A DNA stretch of 64,000 nt from Helicobacter sp. 10-6591. GTDB taxonomy: Bacteria > Campylobacterota > Campylobacteria > Campylobacterales > Helicobacteraceae. Each line of letters starts with the position of its first letter. Position 1 is the stretch's first letter. Below, in pieces: positions 45,180-56,955 of the stretch. The position numbers were made by a program, and so were the translations under genes. The notes below the pieces were generated by a model. It made no database searches. It saw nothing but the letters and a program-made list of their open reading frames with translations, and had not been told where the DNA came from. The stretch is taken from NCBI RefSeq assembly GCF_003288805.1, contig NZ_NHYK01000007.1, positions 1 to 64,000 on the forward strand. Direction: 5' to 3'.

Positions 45180-46163
45180 TCAAGCACCTATTGTTACAAC
45201 CGCACTCATTCCAACCTTAAAATCACCATTATTTTCTAATGGAACAGCTTCTATCTCAAAACTACGCAAATCATAGCCTTTGGAGTTTGAAGTAGCCCTC
45301 CAAGTAGCAAAATCTCCCATCACAGAAACATAACGCACTTTAAATTTTATCTCTTTATGTAAAGCAGGAATAAAGGCGCTAAATTCATTGTCAATCTGAA
45401 AATTTTGCAAATATTCTTCGCTCACATTTAAGCGTAACCATACATCTTTGGTATCTACAAGCATAACCACAGGGAATCCCGTAGGGCTAAGTTCTCCTTC
45501 ACTCAACAATATATTTGACACTTCACCACTAGCTGGCGCATAGGCTTGTATGTCTTTAATGTAGGCCTCAACTTCATTGAGCTGACCACTCGCAGCAATT
45601 TCCTTTTGTTTTGCTGCTTCTTTTGTTTCTTTGCTTGCACCATCAAGAGCGATTTTGTATTGTTGCAAGGCAGCATTTTCATTGAATTTAGCATTTTGGA
45701 ACGCAGTGAATGCTTCATCTCTACGTTGCAAACTTGCAACGCCATTTTTATACAAATCTTCTATCCTCTTGTATGTATTTTCAGCGAGCTCACGCATTGC
45801 CCTTGCGCTATTGTACATATCACGAGCAGAGATTATGCTTTCTACTCGAGCCCCTTTGTGTGCCTCATCTGATAGTGCTTTTGCGGCTTCATAGCCTGCT
45901 TGGGCTTGGGTAAGTTTTGCTTCGAGCTCAGGAGATTCTATTGTGAAAACCAAATCTCCTTTTTGCACCAAATCTCCCTTTTTGACAAGCATAGAACCGA
46001 TACGCCCGGCAATTTTTGAACTCACCTTATATTCTCTTGCTTGAATCTGTCCTTGCAATATTTGGGGTTTTGGAGTATACGCTTTATAAAAGCTCATCAC
46101 AAGCCAAACAACTAGTACAGCTACTACAATTGCTACAAAACCAATCTCAAACTGCTTTTTCAT
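45180..46163 (-). CDS. HlyD-family membrane fusion protein
   Basis: 327-residue periplasmic adaptor. One N-terminal membrane helix (VAIVVAVLVVWLVMSFY), a lipoyl half-motif (SKIAGRIGSMLVKKGDLVQKG), an alpha-hairpin of about 120 residues, the second lipoyl half (IQAYAPASGEVSNILLSEGE) and a beta-barrel domain. It bridges the inner-membrane permeases and the TolC channel; only 9 bp separate it from the tolC-like gene. It resembles YbhG/EmrA adaptors. Confidence 0.88.
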   Translation of the reverse strand: MKKQFEIGFVAIVVAVLVVWLVMSFYKAYTPKPQILQGQIQAREYKVSSKIAGRIGSMLVKKGDLVQKGDLVFTIESPELEAKLTQAQAGYEAAKALSDEAHKGARVESIISARDMYNSARAMRELAENTYKRIEDLYKNGVASLQRRDEAFTAFQNAKFNENAALQQYKIALDGASKETKEAAKQKEIAASGQLNEVEAYIKDIQAYAPASGEVSNILLSEGELSPTGFPVVMLVDTKDVWLRLNVSEEYLQNFQIDNEFSAFIPALHKEIKFKVRYVSVMGDFATWRATSNSKGYDLRSFEIEAVPLENNGDFKVGMSAVVTIGA

Positions 46164-46172
46164 GCCTATTCC

Positions 46173-47561
46173 TCAATTTTGGAATTTATAAAATAAATCT
46201 ATTTCATCACTCAAAGCAAGAAGTTTTGAAAGTGCAATAATCGCCTTAAAACCCACACTTTTTTGCTGAATGAGCACACTCTCAAGAGCATTTTGGGCAT
46301 CAATGACCCGTGCGCTTGTTGCCATGCCTTGTTTGAATGCTCGTGTTTGGAGCTTGAGATTTTCTTGCGCGAGTAAGACAGAGGAACTAAGTGTATTGTA
46401 TTCTTCTCGTGCAGAAACTGCCTCTTTATAAGTCCTCCGTACAAGCAAAGTAAGATCCTTTATTGCTTGTTCTCTGAGACTGATTAGCTCTAGCTCTGTT
46501 ATTTTGGCGACTTGGTATTGTTGGATTCTCGCTCTTGGGGTAATAAATGAAAAATTTACTCCTACACCAACATACCAAGATGGCATATTTGCAATAATCA
46601 GAGAATCTTGTTTGTCAGTAACAAGATAACTTCCTATACCAACAATCTGAGGAGTAAAAGCTGCACTAGCAATATTTTTAGAGACACCAACACTTTGGAT
46701 TTTATGCTCTAAGATACGTAGTGCAGGATAACTTGCTAAGGCTTTTTGCACATAATAAGATTCATCATGAAGCGCTTGCGTTGAAATCTCTATTTTTGAG
46801 CTTGGTATGAAATCCAGAGAATCTAGCGCACTTTGGAGTGCTAAATTAGCGCTTTGAAGTGCATTATTTGCAGAACGCAGATTGTTTTTAAATTTATCAC
46901 TTGCCACTTGCGAAGCAAGAACTTCTAAATGCGCTATCTGCCCACTCTTTTCTAAAGCTAAAGCATTTTGGTAATGCAATTTTGAAGTTTCAAAATTCTG
47001 CACACATACAGCAAGAATATCTCGTGCCAATACATCAGCATAATAAATACTCACAAATTCCTCAAATGTAGCAAGTTTCTTGATACGCATGGCTTCATTG
47101 GCATCTTTTTTTGCAATATCTGCAAGTGCAATAGTAGAACGACGCAAACCACCAGTATAAAGTGGATAAACAATATTAAATGCACCTATCATGACATTAC
47201 GTTCTAAGAGTGTGATTGGTTTAGCGAGATTTCGCAACAAAGAATCTAGTTGTGGCATATTGAATTGTGCAGAGGAAAAGTTTGGGGTATATTGCAGGAC
47301 TTCGTTTAGATGAACATAGATACCTTGAAAATTGATTTCAGGCAAATAACTCAGTCTTGCTCCAAAAGCAAGCTTTTCAGCCCGCTTAACTCCTTGCTCT
47401 TGTGCTTTGAGAGCATCATTATTTTGCAACACCCTCTCCCAAGCGCTTTTGACATCAATCGGGCTTTTATTGGCTTCAAAATCCTGTAAGATAGAATCCT
47501 CAACACCAAACAAAGCACAAAATCCCAAGAAAATAAAAAATGCCAAAAGAAAATACTTCAT
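46173..47561 (-). CDS. TolC-like outer membrane efflux protein
   Basis: 462 residues from ATG 47561 (AAGG 9 nt upstream); the in-frame TTG 24 nt earlier would put charged residues before the signal peptide. Signal peptide YFLLAFFIFLGFCALFG, then two repeats of the outer-membrane-factor helical pair (DVKSAWERVLQNNDALKAQE; VGVSKNIASAAFTPQIVGI) with barrel strands. It forms the trimeric exit duct of the exporter and is the first gene of the operon tolC-hlyD-permease-permease. Confidence 0.88.
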   Translation of the reverse strand: MKYFLLAFFIFLGFCALFGVEDSILQDFEANKSPIDVKSAWERVLQNNDALKAQEQGVKRAEKLAFGARLSYLPEINFQGIYVHLNEVLQYTPNFSSAQFNMPQLDSLLRNLAKPITLLERNVMIGAFNIVYPLYTGGLRRSTIALADIAKKDANEAMRIKKLATFEEFVSIYYADVLARDILAVCVQNFETSKLHYQNALALEKSGQIAHLEVLASQVASDKFKNNLRSANNALQSANLALQSALDSLDFIPSSKIEISTQALHDESYYVQKALASYPALRILEHKIQSVGVSKNIASAAFTPQIVGIGSYLVTDKQDSLIIANMPSWYVGVGVNFSFITPRARIQQYQVAKITELELISLREQAIKDLTLLVRRTYKEAVSAREEYNTLSSSVLLAQENLKLQTRAFKQGMATSARVIDAQNALESVLIQQKSVGFKAIIALSKLLALSDEIDLFYKFQN

Positions 47562-47593
47562 GGAAATCTGCCTTAAGAAGAACAAAGTTGGGA

Positions 47594-47599
47594 ATTATA
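47594..47599 (-). promoter_or_regulatory. efflux operon -10 box
   Basis: TATAAT on the minus strand, 32 nt before ATG 47561. The rest of the gap to atpC (47600-47797) shows no clear terminator. It holds a plus-strand open frame I do not trust. Confidence 0.5.
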
Positions 47600-47797
47600 C
47601 TTGAGTGTTCTCTATTTGTCGTGGATGGATTTGAGCTTGCAACCATAAACCTCTATAAAACAATTCAAAAACTCCCAAAGGACATAGTTTCGAGAATCAA
47701 AGACATGCAGATCTTCATCAATCAAATAATATTCAAGACACAAACACCAAAAGAGCACATGGTATTGCCAACAAATTAAAAGAATATGGAGATGGGT

Positions 47798-48190
47798 CTA
47801 TATTTTAGAGCGAGCATTGGATTCGATTCGTGAGACAACAGAAGAAATTGCTATGCGATCGTTACTTGCTTCTTCAAGAAGTTTTTTTGCATTATCAATT
47901 GCCATAGCAACCTGATCTTGGGTATTACCACTAATAGAGACCGCACCATCAGCTATAACATCAACCTTGTTTTGTGAAACTTGCACATAACCCCAATTAA
48001 TGGCTACTAACTCCACCGAATTGTCATTTCTGATAAATTCGATAATGCCTGCTTTTAGAGACGATAATAAATTACAATGCTGAGCATACACCCCAAACTC
48101 ACCTTCACTGCCGGGCAGAATGACGTTTTGGATTTCGTCATCAAATATTTTTCCATAAGGTGTGACGATGCTAAGTTTGAGATTTTCCAT
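47798..48190 (-). CDS. atpC: ATP synthase epsilon subunit
   Basis: 130 residues: KLSIVTPYGKIFDDEIQNVI, LPGSEGEFGVYAQHCNLLS and INWGYVQV of the beta-sandwich, then a C-terminal helical pair. Central-stalk subunit that couples and inhibits F1. Last gene of the ATP synthase run. Confidence 0.93.
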   Translation of the reverse strand: MENLKLSIVTPYGKIFDDEIQNVILPGSEGEFGVYAQHCNLLSSLKAGIIEFIRNDNSVELVAINWGYVQVSQNKVDVIADGAVSISGNTQDQVAMAIDNAKKLLEEASNDRIAISSVVSRIESNARSKI

Positions 48191-48200
48191 AGGTTTTCCT

Positions 48201-49610
<1,410 letters not shown>

Positions 49611-49616
49611 TTAAAC

Positions 49617-50519
49617 TTATTTCATTGCTTCAACGCCAGCATTAATCTCTACAAGTTCTGTTGTGATAGACTCTTGGCGTGCCTTATTGTACGAAACACT
49701 TAAACTTTTCACCAAATCTCCAGCATTATTTGTAGCAGCATCCATTGCTTGTACCCTTGCACTATGCTCTGCTGCTAAGGAATCTATAAGAGCATGGTAC
49801 ATGTTGTATTCAATATACTTGTGTGCAAGCTCATCAAGTAGCTGGTCTTCGTCAATCTCAGATTCTATATTAAGCATAGAGAAATCTGTCAATGCGTCTT
49901 GCTCATTAATATTTATTGTGAGTGGCAGAATTGCACGAGATTCTAATTCTTGAGAAATCATATTTTTGAAACCATTGTGCACGATAATAACTTCATCTGT
50001 GAATCCCTGCAAAAAATCATGTACTACATTGTTAATGAATTTGGCAGCAGATTCATAAGTAGGACTAGAACTAAGTCCCACAACCTTATCAAGAACTTCG
50101 ACATCATTAAAAGCAAAAAACGAGATCCCCTTTTTACCGATACCTCGTAGTCTTACCCGAACATTTTGTTCTTTATAATGCTTCATAAGACGCAATACTT
50201 CTTTGATGGTTACTTGATTAAATCCACCACACAAACCTTTATCAGCTGTAATAAAAACAATATCAATCTTTTTTATTTCTCTCGTTTTTGAGCTTTGAAA
50301 ATATTTGCTATTTACGCTCTCTATGCCTTTGAGCAAAATCTTACGCACAATCTCATCAAACATTTCATTAAGTTTATGAGAATAGATTTTGGATCGTCTT
50401 GCTAATTCTTCAGTCTTTTTCAATTTAGAAGTAGAAACGAGCTTCATAGCTCTCGTTGTTTTTTGAGTGTTTTTTACACTAACTATCTTGCGTCTTATTT
50501 CTTTAAGATTACCACCCAT
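49617..50519 (-). CDS. atpG: ATP synthase gamma subunit
   Basis: 300 residues. N-terminal helix [20 protein letters not shown] and C-terminal helix [20 protein letters not shown] form the rotor coiled coil; the central fold has [12 protein letters not shown]. Rotates inside the alpha3beta3 ring. Confidence 0.95.
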   Translation of the reverse strand: MGGNLKEIRRKIVSVKNTQKTTRAMKLVSTSKLKKTEELARRSKIYSHKLNEMFDEIVRKILLKGIESVNSKYFQSSKTREIKKIDIVFITADKGLCGGFNQVTIKEVLRLMKHYKEQNVRVRLRGIGKKGISFFAFNDVEVLDKVVGLSSSPTYESAAKFINNVVHDFLQGFTDEVIIVHNGFKNMISQELESRAILPLTININEQDALTDFSMLNIESEIDEDQLLDELAHKYIEYNMYHALIDSLAAEHSARVQAMDAATNNAGDLVKSLSVSYNKARQESITTELVEINAGVEAMK

Positions 50520-50554
50520 ATGTCACTCCCATAATTCCTAATCAATTGCTTGAA

Positions 50555-52069
50555 TTAGACAGAAAAAGATGTCTTAAATTCTTTCAGCGCAATATTAAGC
50601 TCGGCTTCAAGTTCCTTATCTAAAGCTTTTTTAACACGAATATCCTCAAAAAGTTTAGGATATTTGGCTTCAATGAATGGATACAACTCCTCTTCAAACT
50701 TGACAATCCTACCAACAGGTATATCATCAAGATATCCTTGACTGCCGGCATAAATAATCACAACTTGCTTCTCAATGGCAAGAGGAGAATAAGGGGATTG
50801 TTTCAAGATTTCAACCATTCGTTGTCCGCGTTCTAACTGTTTCCTACTAACTTCATCAAGATCCGAAGCAAACTGCGAGAATGCTTGAAGCTCTCTGTAT
50901 TGAGCCAAATCAAGACGCAATGTACCTGCCACTTGCTTTGTAGCTTTAATTTGTGCTGCTCCACCCACACGAGAAACAGACAAACCCACATTTATCGCAG
51001 GACGAATACCTGAATTGAATAAATTAGTTTCAAGGAAAATTTGCCCATCGGTAATGGAGATCACATTAGTAGGAATATAAGCAGAAATATCACCAGCTTG
51101 CGTTTCAATAATAGGGAGCGCTGTAAGAGAACCGGCACCAAGCTCATCACTCAATTTTGCAGCACGCTCCAAAAGCCTTGAATGCAAATAGAATACATCT
51201 CCAGGAAATGCCTCTCGCCCTGGAGGACGTCTTAAAATAAGAGACATTTCACGATAAGCTACTGCATGCTTGCTCAAATCATCATATATAATAAGCGCAT
51301 GCCTACCATTATCTCTAAAATACTCTCCGATTGTTACGCCCGTGTAAGGAGCTAAAAACTGCATAGCCGCAGATGAAGATGCTGGGGCATTGACAACAAC
51401 GGTATACTCCATAGCCCCATGTTCCTCTAATTTACGTACCACTTGCGCAACGGTGGATTCTTTTTGCCCAATAGCTACATAAATACATATAACATCTTGT
51501 CCTTGTTGGTTGATAATAGAATCTACCGCAACTGTTGTTTTGCCAGTCTGTCTGTCACCAATAATAAGTTCTCTTTGTCCTCTACCAATAGGCACAAGAG
51601 CATCAATTGCTTTGATGCCTGTTTGGAGTGGCTCATGTACAGATTTTCTTGCCATAATACCTGGTGCTTTTTCCTCTACAAACTTATATTCACTTGCTTC
51701 AATAGGACCCCGACCATCAATTGCTTCGCCTAATGTATTGATAACACGTCCTACTACACCATCACCCACAGGCACTTTCATAAGCTTTTTTAAGCGTTTA
51801 ACTGAGGAGCCTTCTTTGATATCCTTACCATTACCTAAGACAACTACTCCGACACTTGATTCTTCAAGATTGGAAGCAATACCAATATCACCGCTCTCAA
51901 ATTCCACCATTTCATAGTACATAACATTATTCAATCCATAAACGTTTGCAACACCATCAGCATAAGCAAGAACTCTGCCTGTCTCGCTAATATCCACATT
52001 AATATCAAAGCTTTCAATGCGCTCTTTTATGATTGCACTTACCTCTTGAGATTTTAATTTTGCTACCAC
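50555..52069 (-). CDS. atpA: ATP synthase alpha subunit
   Basis: 504 residues, regulatory F1 subunit. Walker [34 protein letters not shown], and the signature [20 protein letters not shown]. Standard length. Confidence 0.97.
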   Translation of the reverse strand: MVAKLKSQEVSAIIKERIESFDINVDISETGRVLAYADGVANVYGLNNVMYYEMVEFESGDIGIASNLEESSVGVVVLGNGKDIKEGSSVKRLKKLMKVPVGDGVVGRVINTLGEAIDGRGPIEASEYKFVEEKAPGIMARKSVHEPLQTGIKAIDALVPIGRGQRELIIGDRQTGKTTVAVDSIINQQGQDVICIYVAIGQKESTVAQVVRKLEEHGAMEYTVVVNAPASSSAAMQFLAPYTGVTIGEYFRDNGRHALIIYDDLSKHAVAYREMSLILRRPPGREAFPGDVFYLHSRLLERAAKLSDELGAGSLTALPIIETQAGDISAYIPTNVISITDGQIFLETNLFNSGIRPAINVGLSVSRVGGAAQIKATKQVAGTLRLDLAQYRELQAFSQFASDLDEVSRKQLERGQRMVEILKQSPYSPLAIEKQVVIIYAGSQGYLDDIPVGRIVKFEEELYPFIEAKYPKLFEDIRVKKALDKELEAELNIALKEFKTSFSV

Positions 52070-52092
52070 TTTTTCTCCTTTGAATCTAAGAA

Positions 52093-52626
52093 TTAAAATG
52101 CTTTTAAAATATATGCACTCAGATCACTTAGAAATTTCTCCTTTGAAAAGGAAATCTCGATTCCTAAATCATCTACACTCAACCTAATACCTTCAATCAT
52201 CACTTGCTCTTGTTTAATATTCAAAACCACATTCAACTTGCGAGAGAGACTCTCAGCAATCATATCTTGAGTCTTCGAATCTAAACCATCTTTTGTTTGC
52301 AAGACTGCTACAAATTGCTTTTTTTGTGCAAGCAAACGCTTCTCTAACATATCCGTTATATTTTGTAATACCTGGATTCTATTTTCTAAAACTATGATTT
52401 TAAAAAAATTCTTTAAGCGCTCATCGATTGTTTCAAATAGATTCAAAAGCAATTCTTCTTTTTGTTTGGTAGTCAAAAATGGAGAATAAATCAAGTCTGT
52501 AATTTGTTTCTTGCCTAAAGCATCGCTAATATTTGACAATACACACAAAACATCCTCAAGTTCCTCAATAGAAAATACCTGAAAAAGTGCTTGCACATAT
52601 TTTTTGGCTATTACATCCATGGTCAA
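52093..52626 (-). CDS. atpH: ATP synthase delta subunit
   Basis: 177 residues, helical N-terminal domain ([20 protein letters not shown]) and a C-terminal [19 protein letters not shown]. Connects the peripheral stalk to F1. The ATG overlaps the atpF stop. Confidence 0.93.
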   Translation of the reverse strand: MTMDVIAKKYVQALFQVFSIEELEDVLCVLSNISDALGKKQITDLIYSPFLTTKQKEELLLNLFETIDERLKNFFKIIVLENRIQVLQNITDMLEKRLLAQKKQFVAVLQTKDGLDSKTQDMIAESLSRKLNVVLNIKQEQVMIEGIRLSVDDLGIEISFSKEKFLSDLSAYILKAF

Positions 52627-53147
52627 CTGATCCTTTTTGTGATGATTTCAACATAATCCCTGTTGTCAATAACAATATCCTTGGAATGCAAAACGTCGTC
52701 TAAAACTACCCGAACGCTTTCTCTTAGAGCAAGAGTATTCTCGAAGTCCATATTTGCGTTCATCGTAGCTTCCATAGACTCTATACTCACCTGTGTTATT
52801 TTGGCAAACCTATCTGAAATCAAATTAGCTTCTTTCTTTGCTGTTTCTACAATCTCTTGCGCTGTCAACCTACTTTCTTCTAATTTTCTTAAAGCATTTT
52901 CTTTTTCTTGTCTAGCTATATGCAACCTATTTTGAACTTCATCCAATCGGGAAGCGATATTCTCTTTTCTTGTCATTAGAATCTCTTTAATGTGCGGATA
53001 AGCAAAATACCACAAAATAGCAGCAAATAAAATGAAATTTATCAACCTTTGAACAAAATCATTATCTCCTTCATTGAATCCAACTCCAAACGTAAAGCTT
53101 GGAAGCAAACCAACAAAACAAAACAAAAATATCTTTCTCATTTTCAT
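52623..53147 (-). CDS. atpF: ATP synthase b subunit
   Basis: 174 residues. A hydrophobic N-terminus resembling a signal peptide (IFLFCFVGLLPSFTFG) precedes the real membrane anchor (LINFILFAAILWYFAYPHI) and a long charged coiled coil. The extra hydrophobic leader is usual for b subunits of Campylobacterota. Peripheral stalk of Fo, paired with b'. Confidence 0.92.
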   Translation of the reverse strand: MKMRKIFLFCFVGLLPSFTFGVGFNEGDNDFVQRLINFILFAAILWYFAYPHIKEILMTRKENIASRLDEVQNRLHIARQEKENALRKLEESRLTAQEIVETAKKEANLISDRFAKITQVSIESMEATMNANMDFENTLALRESVRVVLDDVLHSKDIVIDNRDYVEIITKRIS

Positions 53148-53162
53148 TTCCTTAACAAATCT

Positions 53163-53588
53163 CTAAAGGATTTTGAGTTTATGCGCTATAGCTTGCTTAT
53201 ATTCATCAATATGGGTTAAAAGTTCGGTTCTCAATTCTTTTTGGTCATTTTTTGATTGTTCTCGAAATTTCATAAAACGATCATCAAGCTCTGCTTTTTT
53301 TTGTTGAATAGCCGCTTCAAAAAGATCTTTTTCTTCTATATTGGCTTGTTCAATAATATCTTTTGCTTCTTGCTGTGCTTTAGATATTATCGCGTTTATC
53401 TCTTCTTCGATTGTAAGAATATCTTGAGCGTTGTTTTGTGTGTCCTGGAGATCTTTTTTTATGTGTTCATCACGTTTATCCATAAACTCAAACACAGGCT
53501 TATATAACCATTGATTCAAACAAACCAAAAGTATCAGAAAACAAACAAAAACCAGTATCATGAGATACGGATTAACTGATATACCCAT
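53163..53588 (-). CDS. atpF': ATP synthase b' subunit
   Basis: 141 residues: membrane anchor YLMILVFVCFLILLVCLNQW followed by a coiled coil rich in Glu, Lys and Gln. Shorter than b, and it forms a b/b' heterodimeric stalk. GGAGG lies upstream of ATG 53588. First gene of the ATP synthase run; subunits a and c are not here, as in other Helicobacter. Confidence 0.9.
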   Translation of the reverse strand: MGISVNPYLMILVFVCFLILLVCLNQWLYKPVFEFMDKRDEHIKKDLQDTQNNAQDILTIEEEINAIISKAQQEAKDIIEQANIEEKDLFEAAIQQKKAELDDRFMKFREQSKNDQKELRTELLTHIDEYKQAIAHKLKIL

Positions 53589-53629
53589 CCTTGAAGGCCT
53601 CCTTTAACTAATGTCTTGTTTTGCCATCC

Positions 53630-53635
53630 ATTCTA
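53630..53635 (-). promoter_or_regulatory. possible ATP synthase operon -10 box
   Basis: Minus-strand TGTTAGAAT, an extended -10 form (TAGAAT at 53635-53630), in the 77-bp gap between parB and atpF'. It would allow the ATP synthase genes to be transcribed apart from parAB. Confidence 0.4.
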
Positions 53636-53665
53636 ACAAGTTAAGTCTTTTAATAACTTAAAATT

Positions 53666-54556
53666 TTAAGCTTTAAACTGGATTTTTTTCAAAAAATCTA
53701 CTATTTCCACATTTTGATTAAATTCTACATAAAGCCTATTGTTTCTGAGGTTTGCCTTGAAGTTTTGCTTAAGAAGTTCTGTAAGTACACTATGTAACAA
53801 TTCCCTATCGACATGCGATTTGTTTATCATCTTAGGATGTCTATCCTCATCTATACTATTCTGTGTTTTTATATTTCTAATCAACATTTCACTCTCTCGT
53901 ACAGTGAGCTTTTGTCCAATGATAGAATCTGTTGCTATTCTCTGTTCGTCTGGACTTAATGTGATAAGAATCTTCGCATGACCCTGTGTAAGCTTGCCTT
54001 CCATAATATAATCCTGCACAAATTTTTCAAGATTGAGCAAACGGAGAGTGTTTGTGATTTGTACACGAGATTTCTTGATTTTCTGTGAGAGTTCTTCATG
54101 AGTAATGTTATATTCATTCAGGAGCTCTTGGTAGGATAATGCCAATTCGATTGGATTGAGCTCTTCACGCTGTATATTTTCTATGAGTGCAAGCTCACGC
54201 ATTTTGTCGAATTTAATGTCAGCCAAAATAGCTCTGATACTTTCCATTCCAGCGAGCTTACTAGCTCTAAGCCTACGTTCCCCTGCAATTAAGATATATT
54301 CACCATATCTATCTTCGCATACCACCACAGGTTGCAGCAAACCATGTTCTTTTATAGAATCCGAAAGCTCTTGCAACGCGCTTTCATCAAAATTTTTGCG
54401 AGGCTGGTAAGGATTTGGTTTTATGTTTTCAATATTTAATTCCAACACAAGTAGAGAATCATTATCAGCATGCAAACTATTCTCATACGACTCACCCACT
54501 TCCCCTAAAATAGCACCTAACCCCCTACCTAAGCCTCTTTTGCTTTTTGCCATCAT
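53666..54556 (-). CDS. parB: chromosome-partitioning protein ParB
   Basis: 296 residues: RGLGRGLGAILGE at the start, KPNPYQPRKNFDES, the CTP-binding box LIAGERRLRASKLAG, a helix-turn-helix (THEELSQKIKKSRVQITNTL) and a short C-terminal dimerisation domain. Binds parS and spreads. No parS-like site is visible in this window. It overlaps parA by one base. Confidence 0.94.
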   Translation of the reverse strand: MMAKSKRGLGRGLGAILGEVGESYENSLHADNDSLLVLELNIENIKPNPYQPRKNFDESALQELSDSIKEHGLLQPVVVCEDRYGEYILIAGERRLRASKLAGMESIRAILADIKFDKMRELALIENIQREELNPIELALSYQELLNEYNITHEELSQKIKKSRVQITNTLRLLNLEKFVQDYIMEGKLTQGHAKILITLSPDEQRIATDSIIGQKLTVRESEMLIRNIKTQNSIDEDRHPKMINKSHVDRELLHSVLTELLKQNFKANLRNNRLYVEFNQNVEIVDFLKKIQFKA

Positions 54557-55347
54557 TATGCACCCTCTAGGATAAATTCCGCGAGATTTTGATAAGCAAT
54601 GCTTCCGCTAGATTTAGCATCATAAAACAAAATAGGTTTTCCAAAACTTGGAGATTCCGCTAAGCGCACATTTCTTGGAACAATAATATACTCTTCTCTT
54701 TTTTTTGTGTGTCTAAAAAGCTTATCTCCAAAATGCTGACTTAAATCATCAAGCACTTGACGCGAGAGATTGTGCTGGCTTACAAACATTGTAGGTAAAA
54801 ATCCGCGAATACTGAGATCGGGATTACTTGTATCTTTGATAACCTTTACTGTGTTGAGAAGTTGGGCTAATCCCTCAAGCGCATAAAACTCACATTGGAT
54901 TGGCACGATGATGGAATCTGAAGCCACAAGCGCATTTACTGTCAATGCACCAAGTGCTGGAGGAGAATCAATAATAATAAAATCATAATTATTTTTCACC
55001 TCTTCTATTTTATTGCGCAGCATAGTCTGTCCATTATTTTTCTTGCTATAAAAATCTTTTTCAAATCCCGCTAAACCGATATTTGCGGGGACAAGATCAA
55101 GATATGGAATCTCATCAAGACGAATGATTACTTGAGAAATTTTCTTGGAGCCGCTTAATACATGATAGGCATCAATTTGCACTTCATTACGACGGATACC
55201 AAAAGCTGTAGTAGCATTGGCTTGCGGATCACAGTCAATAAACAAAACCCGCTTTTCCGAGGTAGCCAGAAATGCTGCTAAATTAACAGCTGTAGTTGTT
55301 TTGCCCACTCCGCCTTTTTGATTTGCAATAGTTATCACTTCACACAT
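54556..55347 (-). CDS. parA: chromosome-partitioning ATPase ParA (Soj)
   Basis: 263 residues from ATG 55347, which has GGAG about 7 nt upstream; an in-frame ATG at 55368 has none. Deviant Walker A ANQKGGVGKTTTAVNLAA, LFIDCDPQANAT, DFIIIDSPPALGAL. Short, with no N-terminal HTH, so of chromosomal type. Works with ParB in origin segregation. Confidence 0.95.
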   Translation of the reverse strand: MCEVITIANQKGGVGKTTTAVNLAAFLATSEKRVLFIDCDPQANATTAFGIRRNEVQIDAYHVLSGSKKISQVIIRLDEIPYLDLVPANIGLAGFEKDFYSKKNNGQTMLRNKIEEVKNNYDFIIIDSPPALGALTVNALVASDSIIVPIQCEFYALEGLAQLLNTVKVIKDTSNPDLSIRGFLPTMFVSQHNLSRQVLDDLSQHFGDKLFRHTKKREEYIIVPRNVRLAESPSFGKPILFYDAKSSGSIAYQNLAEFILEGA

Positions 55348-55374
55348 TACTGATCTCCATAAATCCATATAAAA

Positions 55375-56034
55375 TTACCTAAGACTATAAATCACTTGAG
55401 AATCCACGCAAATAGAACCATCTTCAAGTAACCTCGCATCCTTAAAAAACAATTCTCTACCCTGATGGTGGAAGCTAAAAGCAAAATTATTTTCAAATTC
55501 TAACTGATAGAATCTGAAAATCTGCTTCCAAGATTCTGTTTTTTCTACCGTTTGCAAGTAGTTTTGCACAAACGTTTTTTTATCGATATTCATGCTTACG
55601 CCTTTTTCTATAGTCCCATATTTTGCGATATCTGCGCGATGAGTACCAAAAAGATTCACTCCTATTCCACATACTAATGTATTCTGTATTTTTGTGCTTA
55701 ACACCCCACCTACCTTATCTCTTTCTACATATAAGTCATTAGGCCATTTGAGCCATACTTTTGAGCCAAGAGCCTGTAGGTTTTGTTTTAGTATGTAGCC
55801 AAAAAAAATGGACGCGGATTCTAATCTCAAATCATGTGGCAACAGCTCTAATGGTAAAGCAAAAGAAAAATATAAGGCATTTGGCGTATGCTCCCAGGTA
55901 TTTCCCCTAGATCCAATCCCTTGAGTCTGAGACCTACAAATAATGCACACAGGCGCCTGTAGCTTAGAATCCTTTAGGGCACCAATCAAAAAAGTTTGTG
56001 TAGATTCCAAAACATCATATTCCAAAATTTCCAT
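55375..56034 (-). CDS. birA: biotin-protein ligase BirA (no DNA-binding domain)
   Basis: About 219 residues from ATG 56034 (AGGGA just upstream; a GTG at 56052 is also possible). Adenylation loop QGIGSRGNTWEHTPNALYFS and the catalytic Lys in WLKWPNDLYVERDKVGGVLS. It lacks the helix-turn-helix of the E. coli repressor form, so it only biotinylates the acetyl-CoA carboxylase carrier protein. Sits before parA as in H. pylori. Confidence 0.9.
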   Translation of the reverse strand: MEILEYDVLESTQTFLIGALKDSKLQAPVCIICRSQTQGIGSRGNTWEHTPNALYFSFALPLELLPHDLRLESASIFFGYILKQNLQALGSKVWLKWPNDLYVERDKVGGVLSTKIQNTLVCGIGVNLFGTHRADIAKYGTIEKGVSMNIDKKTFVQNYLQTVEKTESWKQIFRFYQLEFENNFAFSFHHQGRELFFKDARLLEDGSICVDSQVIYSLR

Positions 56035-56064
56035 AACTATCCCTGCAATCACCTCATCACAAAG

Positions 56065-56892
56065 CTAAAATTCTTTATAAAATCCCCAGCTCTCCCTTGC
56101 TTGAGTGATTTCACTTTTTGATACATGCACAATCATAAGACCCTCGTATTCTTGCAAGCTATCCTCTATTTTCCCATAGGCATTGATATACAAGCTATCT
56201 CCGTAAAAATTCCAAGTGCTCCCATCTACCAACTCATTTCCTACACGATTTATTCTTAGAAGTGCACATGAGTTTAAAAACGCGCGCATTTTGCATAAAG
56301 AGCGCCATCTTGCATGTGTATCAAAGGTATTTGCGCAAGGTACGATAAGCATATCATAAGCTTCTTTTTTGATGCGAATAAAGATTTCATCAAAATGAAG
56401 TTCAAATCCCGATAACACCCCAATCTTTAGAGCATCCTGTTCAAAAGTTAGTGGTAATCTCGCGCTACGTGCTTTCTTGTTATCAAAAAACGCTCGTTCG
56501 TTCCAATGCTCAAATCCAATCAAACACTGTGGGAGATAAAACTCTATTTTTTCTGTGCCTCTGATAAGGGCAATTGTTTTGTATAATCCCTTGGTGTTGG
56601 ATAACTTGCCCCAAACTCTATGCTGTAATAAAACTTCATTATTAACAATAATAGGGGTAAGAAAATTTATGTTGTATTGAGCGCTTAAAGATCCAAGCAT
56701 TTGGAGATTCTTAAAATTAGCACGAGAAAGAAGCGTGGCAGAACTCAAAGTTTTCAGTGATGTAAAAAATGGCTCAAATACATATTCAGGGAAGCAAAGC
56801 AAGGAGACTTGTTGTTTCTGACAAGTTTTAAGATACTGTTCTAAATAATTGAAATTAGGCACGTTAGCAATCTGCAAAAGCGCAAGATTCAT
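56065..56892 (-). CDS. nitrilase-superfamily protein lacking the catalytic cysteine
   Basis: 275 residues of carbon-nitrogen-hydrolase fold. The Glu of the triad is visible in LLCFPEYVFEP (Glu36) and a Lys may lie at about 101-105. The motif that is usually G-V-L-I-C-Y-D-x-x-F-P-E reads IGVLSGFELHFDE (residues 157-169), so the nucleophilic Cys position holds Gly162. It may be inactive or use different chemistry. Co-oriented between recJ and birA, within the long pyrG-to-atpC run. Substrate unknown. Confidence 0.75.
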   Translation of the reverse strand: MNLALLQIANVPNFNYLEQYLKTCQKQQVSLLCFPEYVFEPFFTSLKTLSSATLLSRANFKNLQMLGSLSAQYNINFLTPIIVNNEVLLQHRVWGKLSNTKGLYKTIALIRGTEKIEFYLPQCLIGFEHWNERAFFDNKKARSARLPLTFEQDALKIGVLSGFELHFDEIFIRIKKEAYDMLIVPCANTFDTHARWRSLCKMRAFLNSCALLRINRVGNELVDGSTWNFYGDSLYINAYGKIEDSLQEYEGLMIVHVSKSEITQARESWGFYKEF

Positions 56893-56955
56893 TACTATCC
56901 TTCAAAATATTCCAAAATCAATAGCAATTGTACTATTAAAAATTGATGCAAAAAT

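Noticed and set aside
47540-47779. Plus-strand open frame of 79 codons over the tolC 5' end and the gap before atpC
   Set aside because: No ribosome-binding site, it overlaps the tolC signal peptide on the opposite strand, and it resembles no family I know. Its second half looks protein-like, so a decayed gene cannot be excluded.
53666-55347. parS site near parAB
   Set aside because: No sequence close to the usual parS palindrome was found near these genes.
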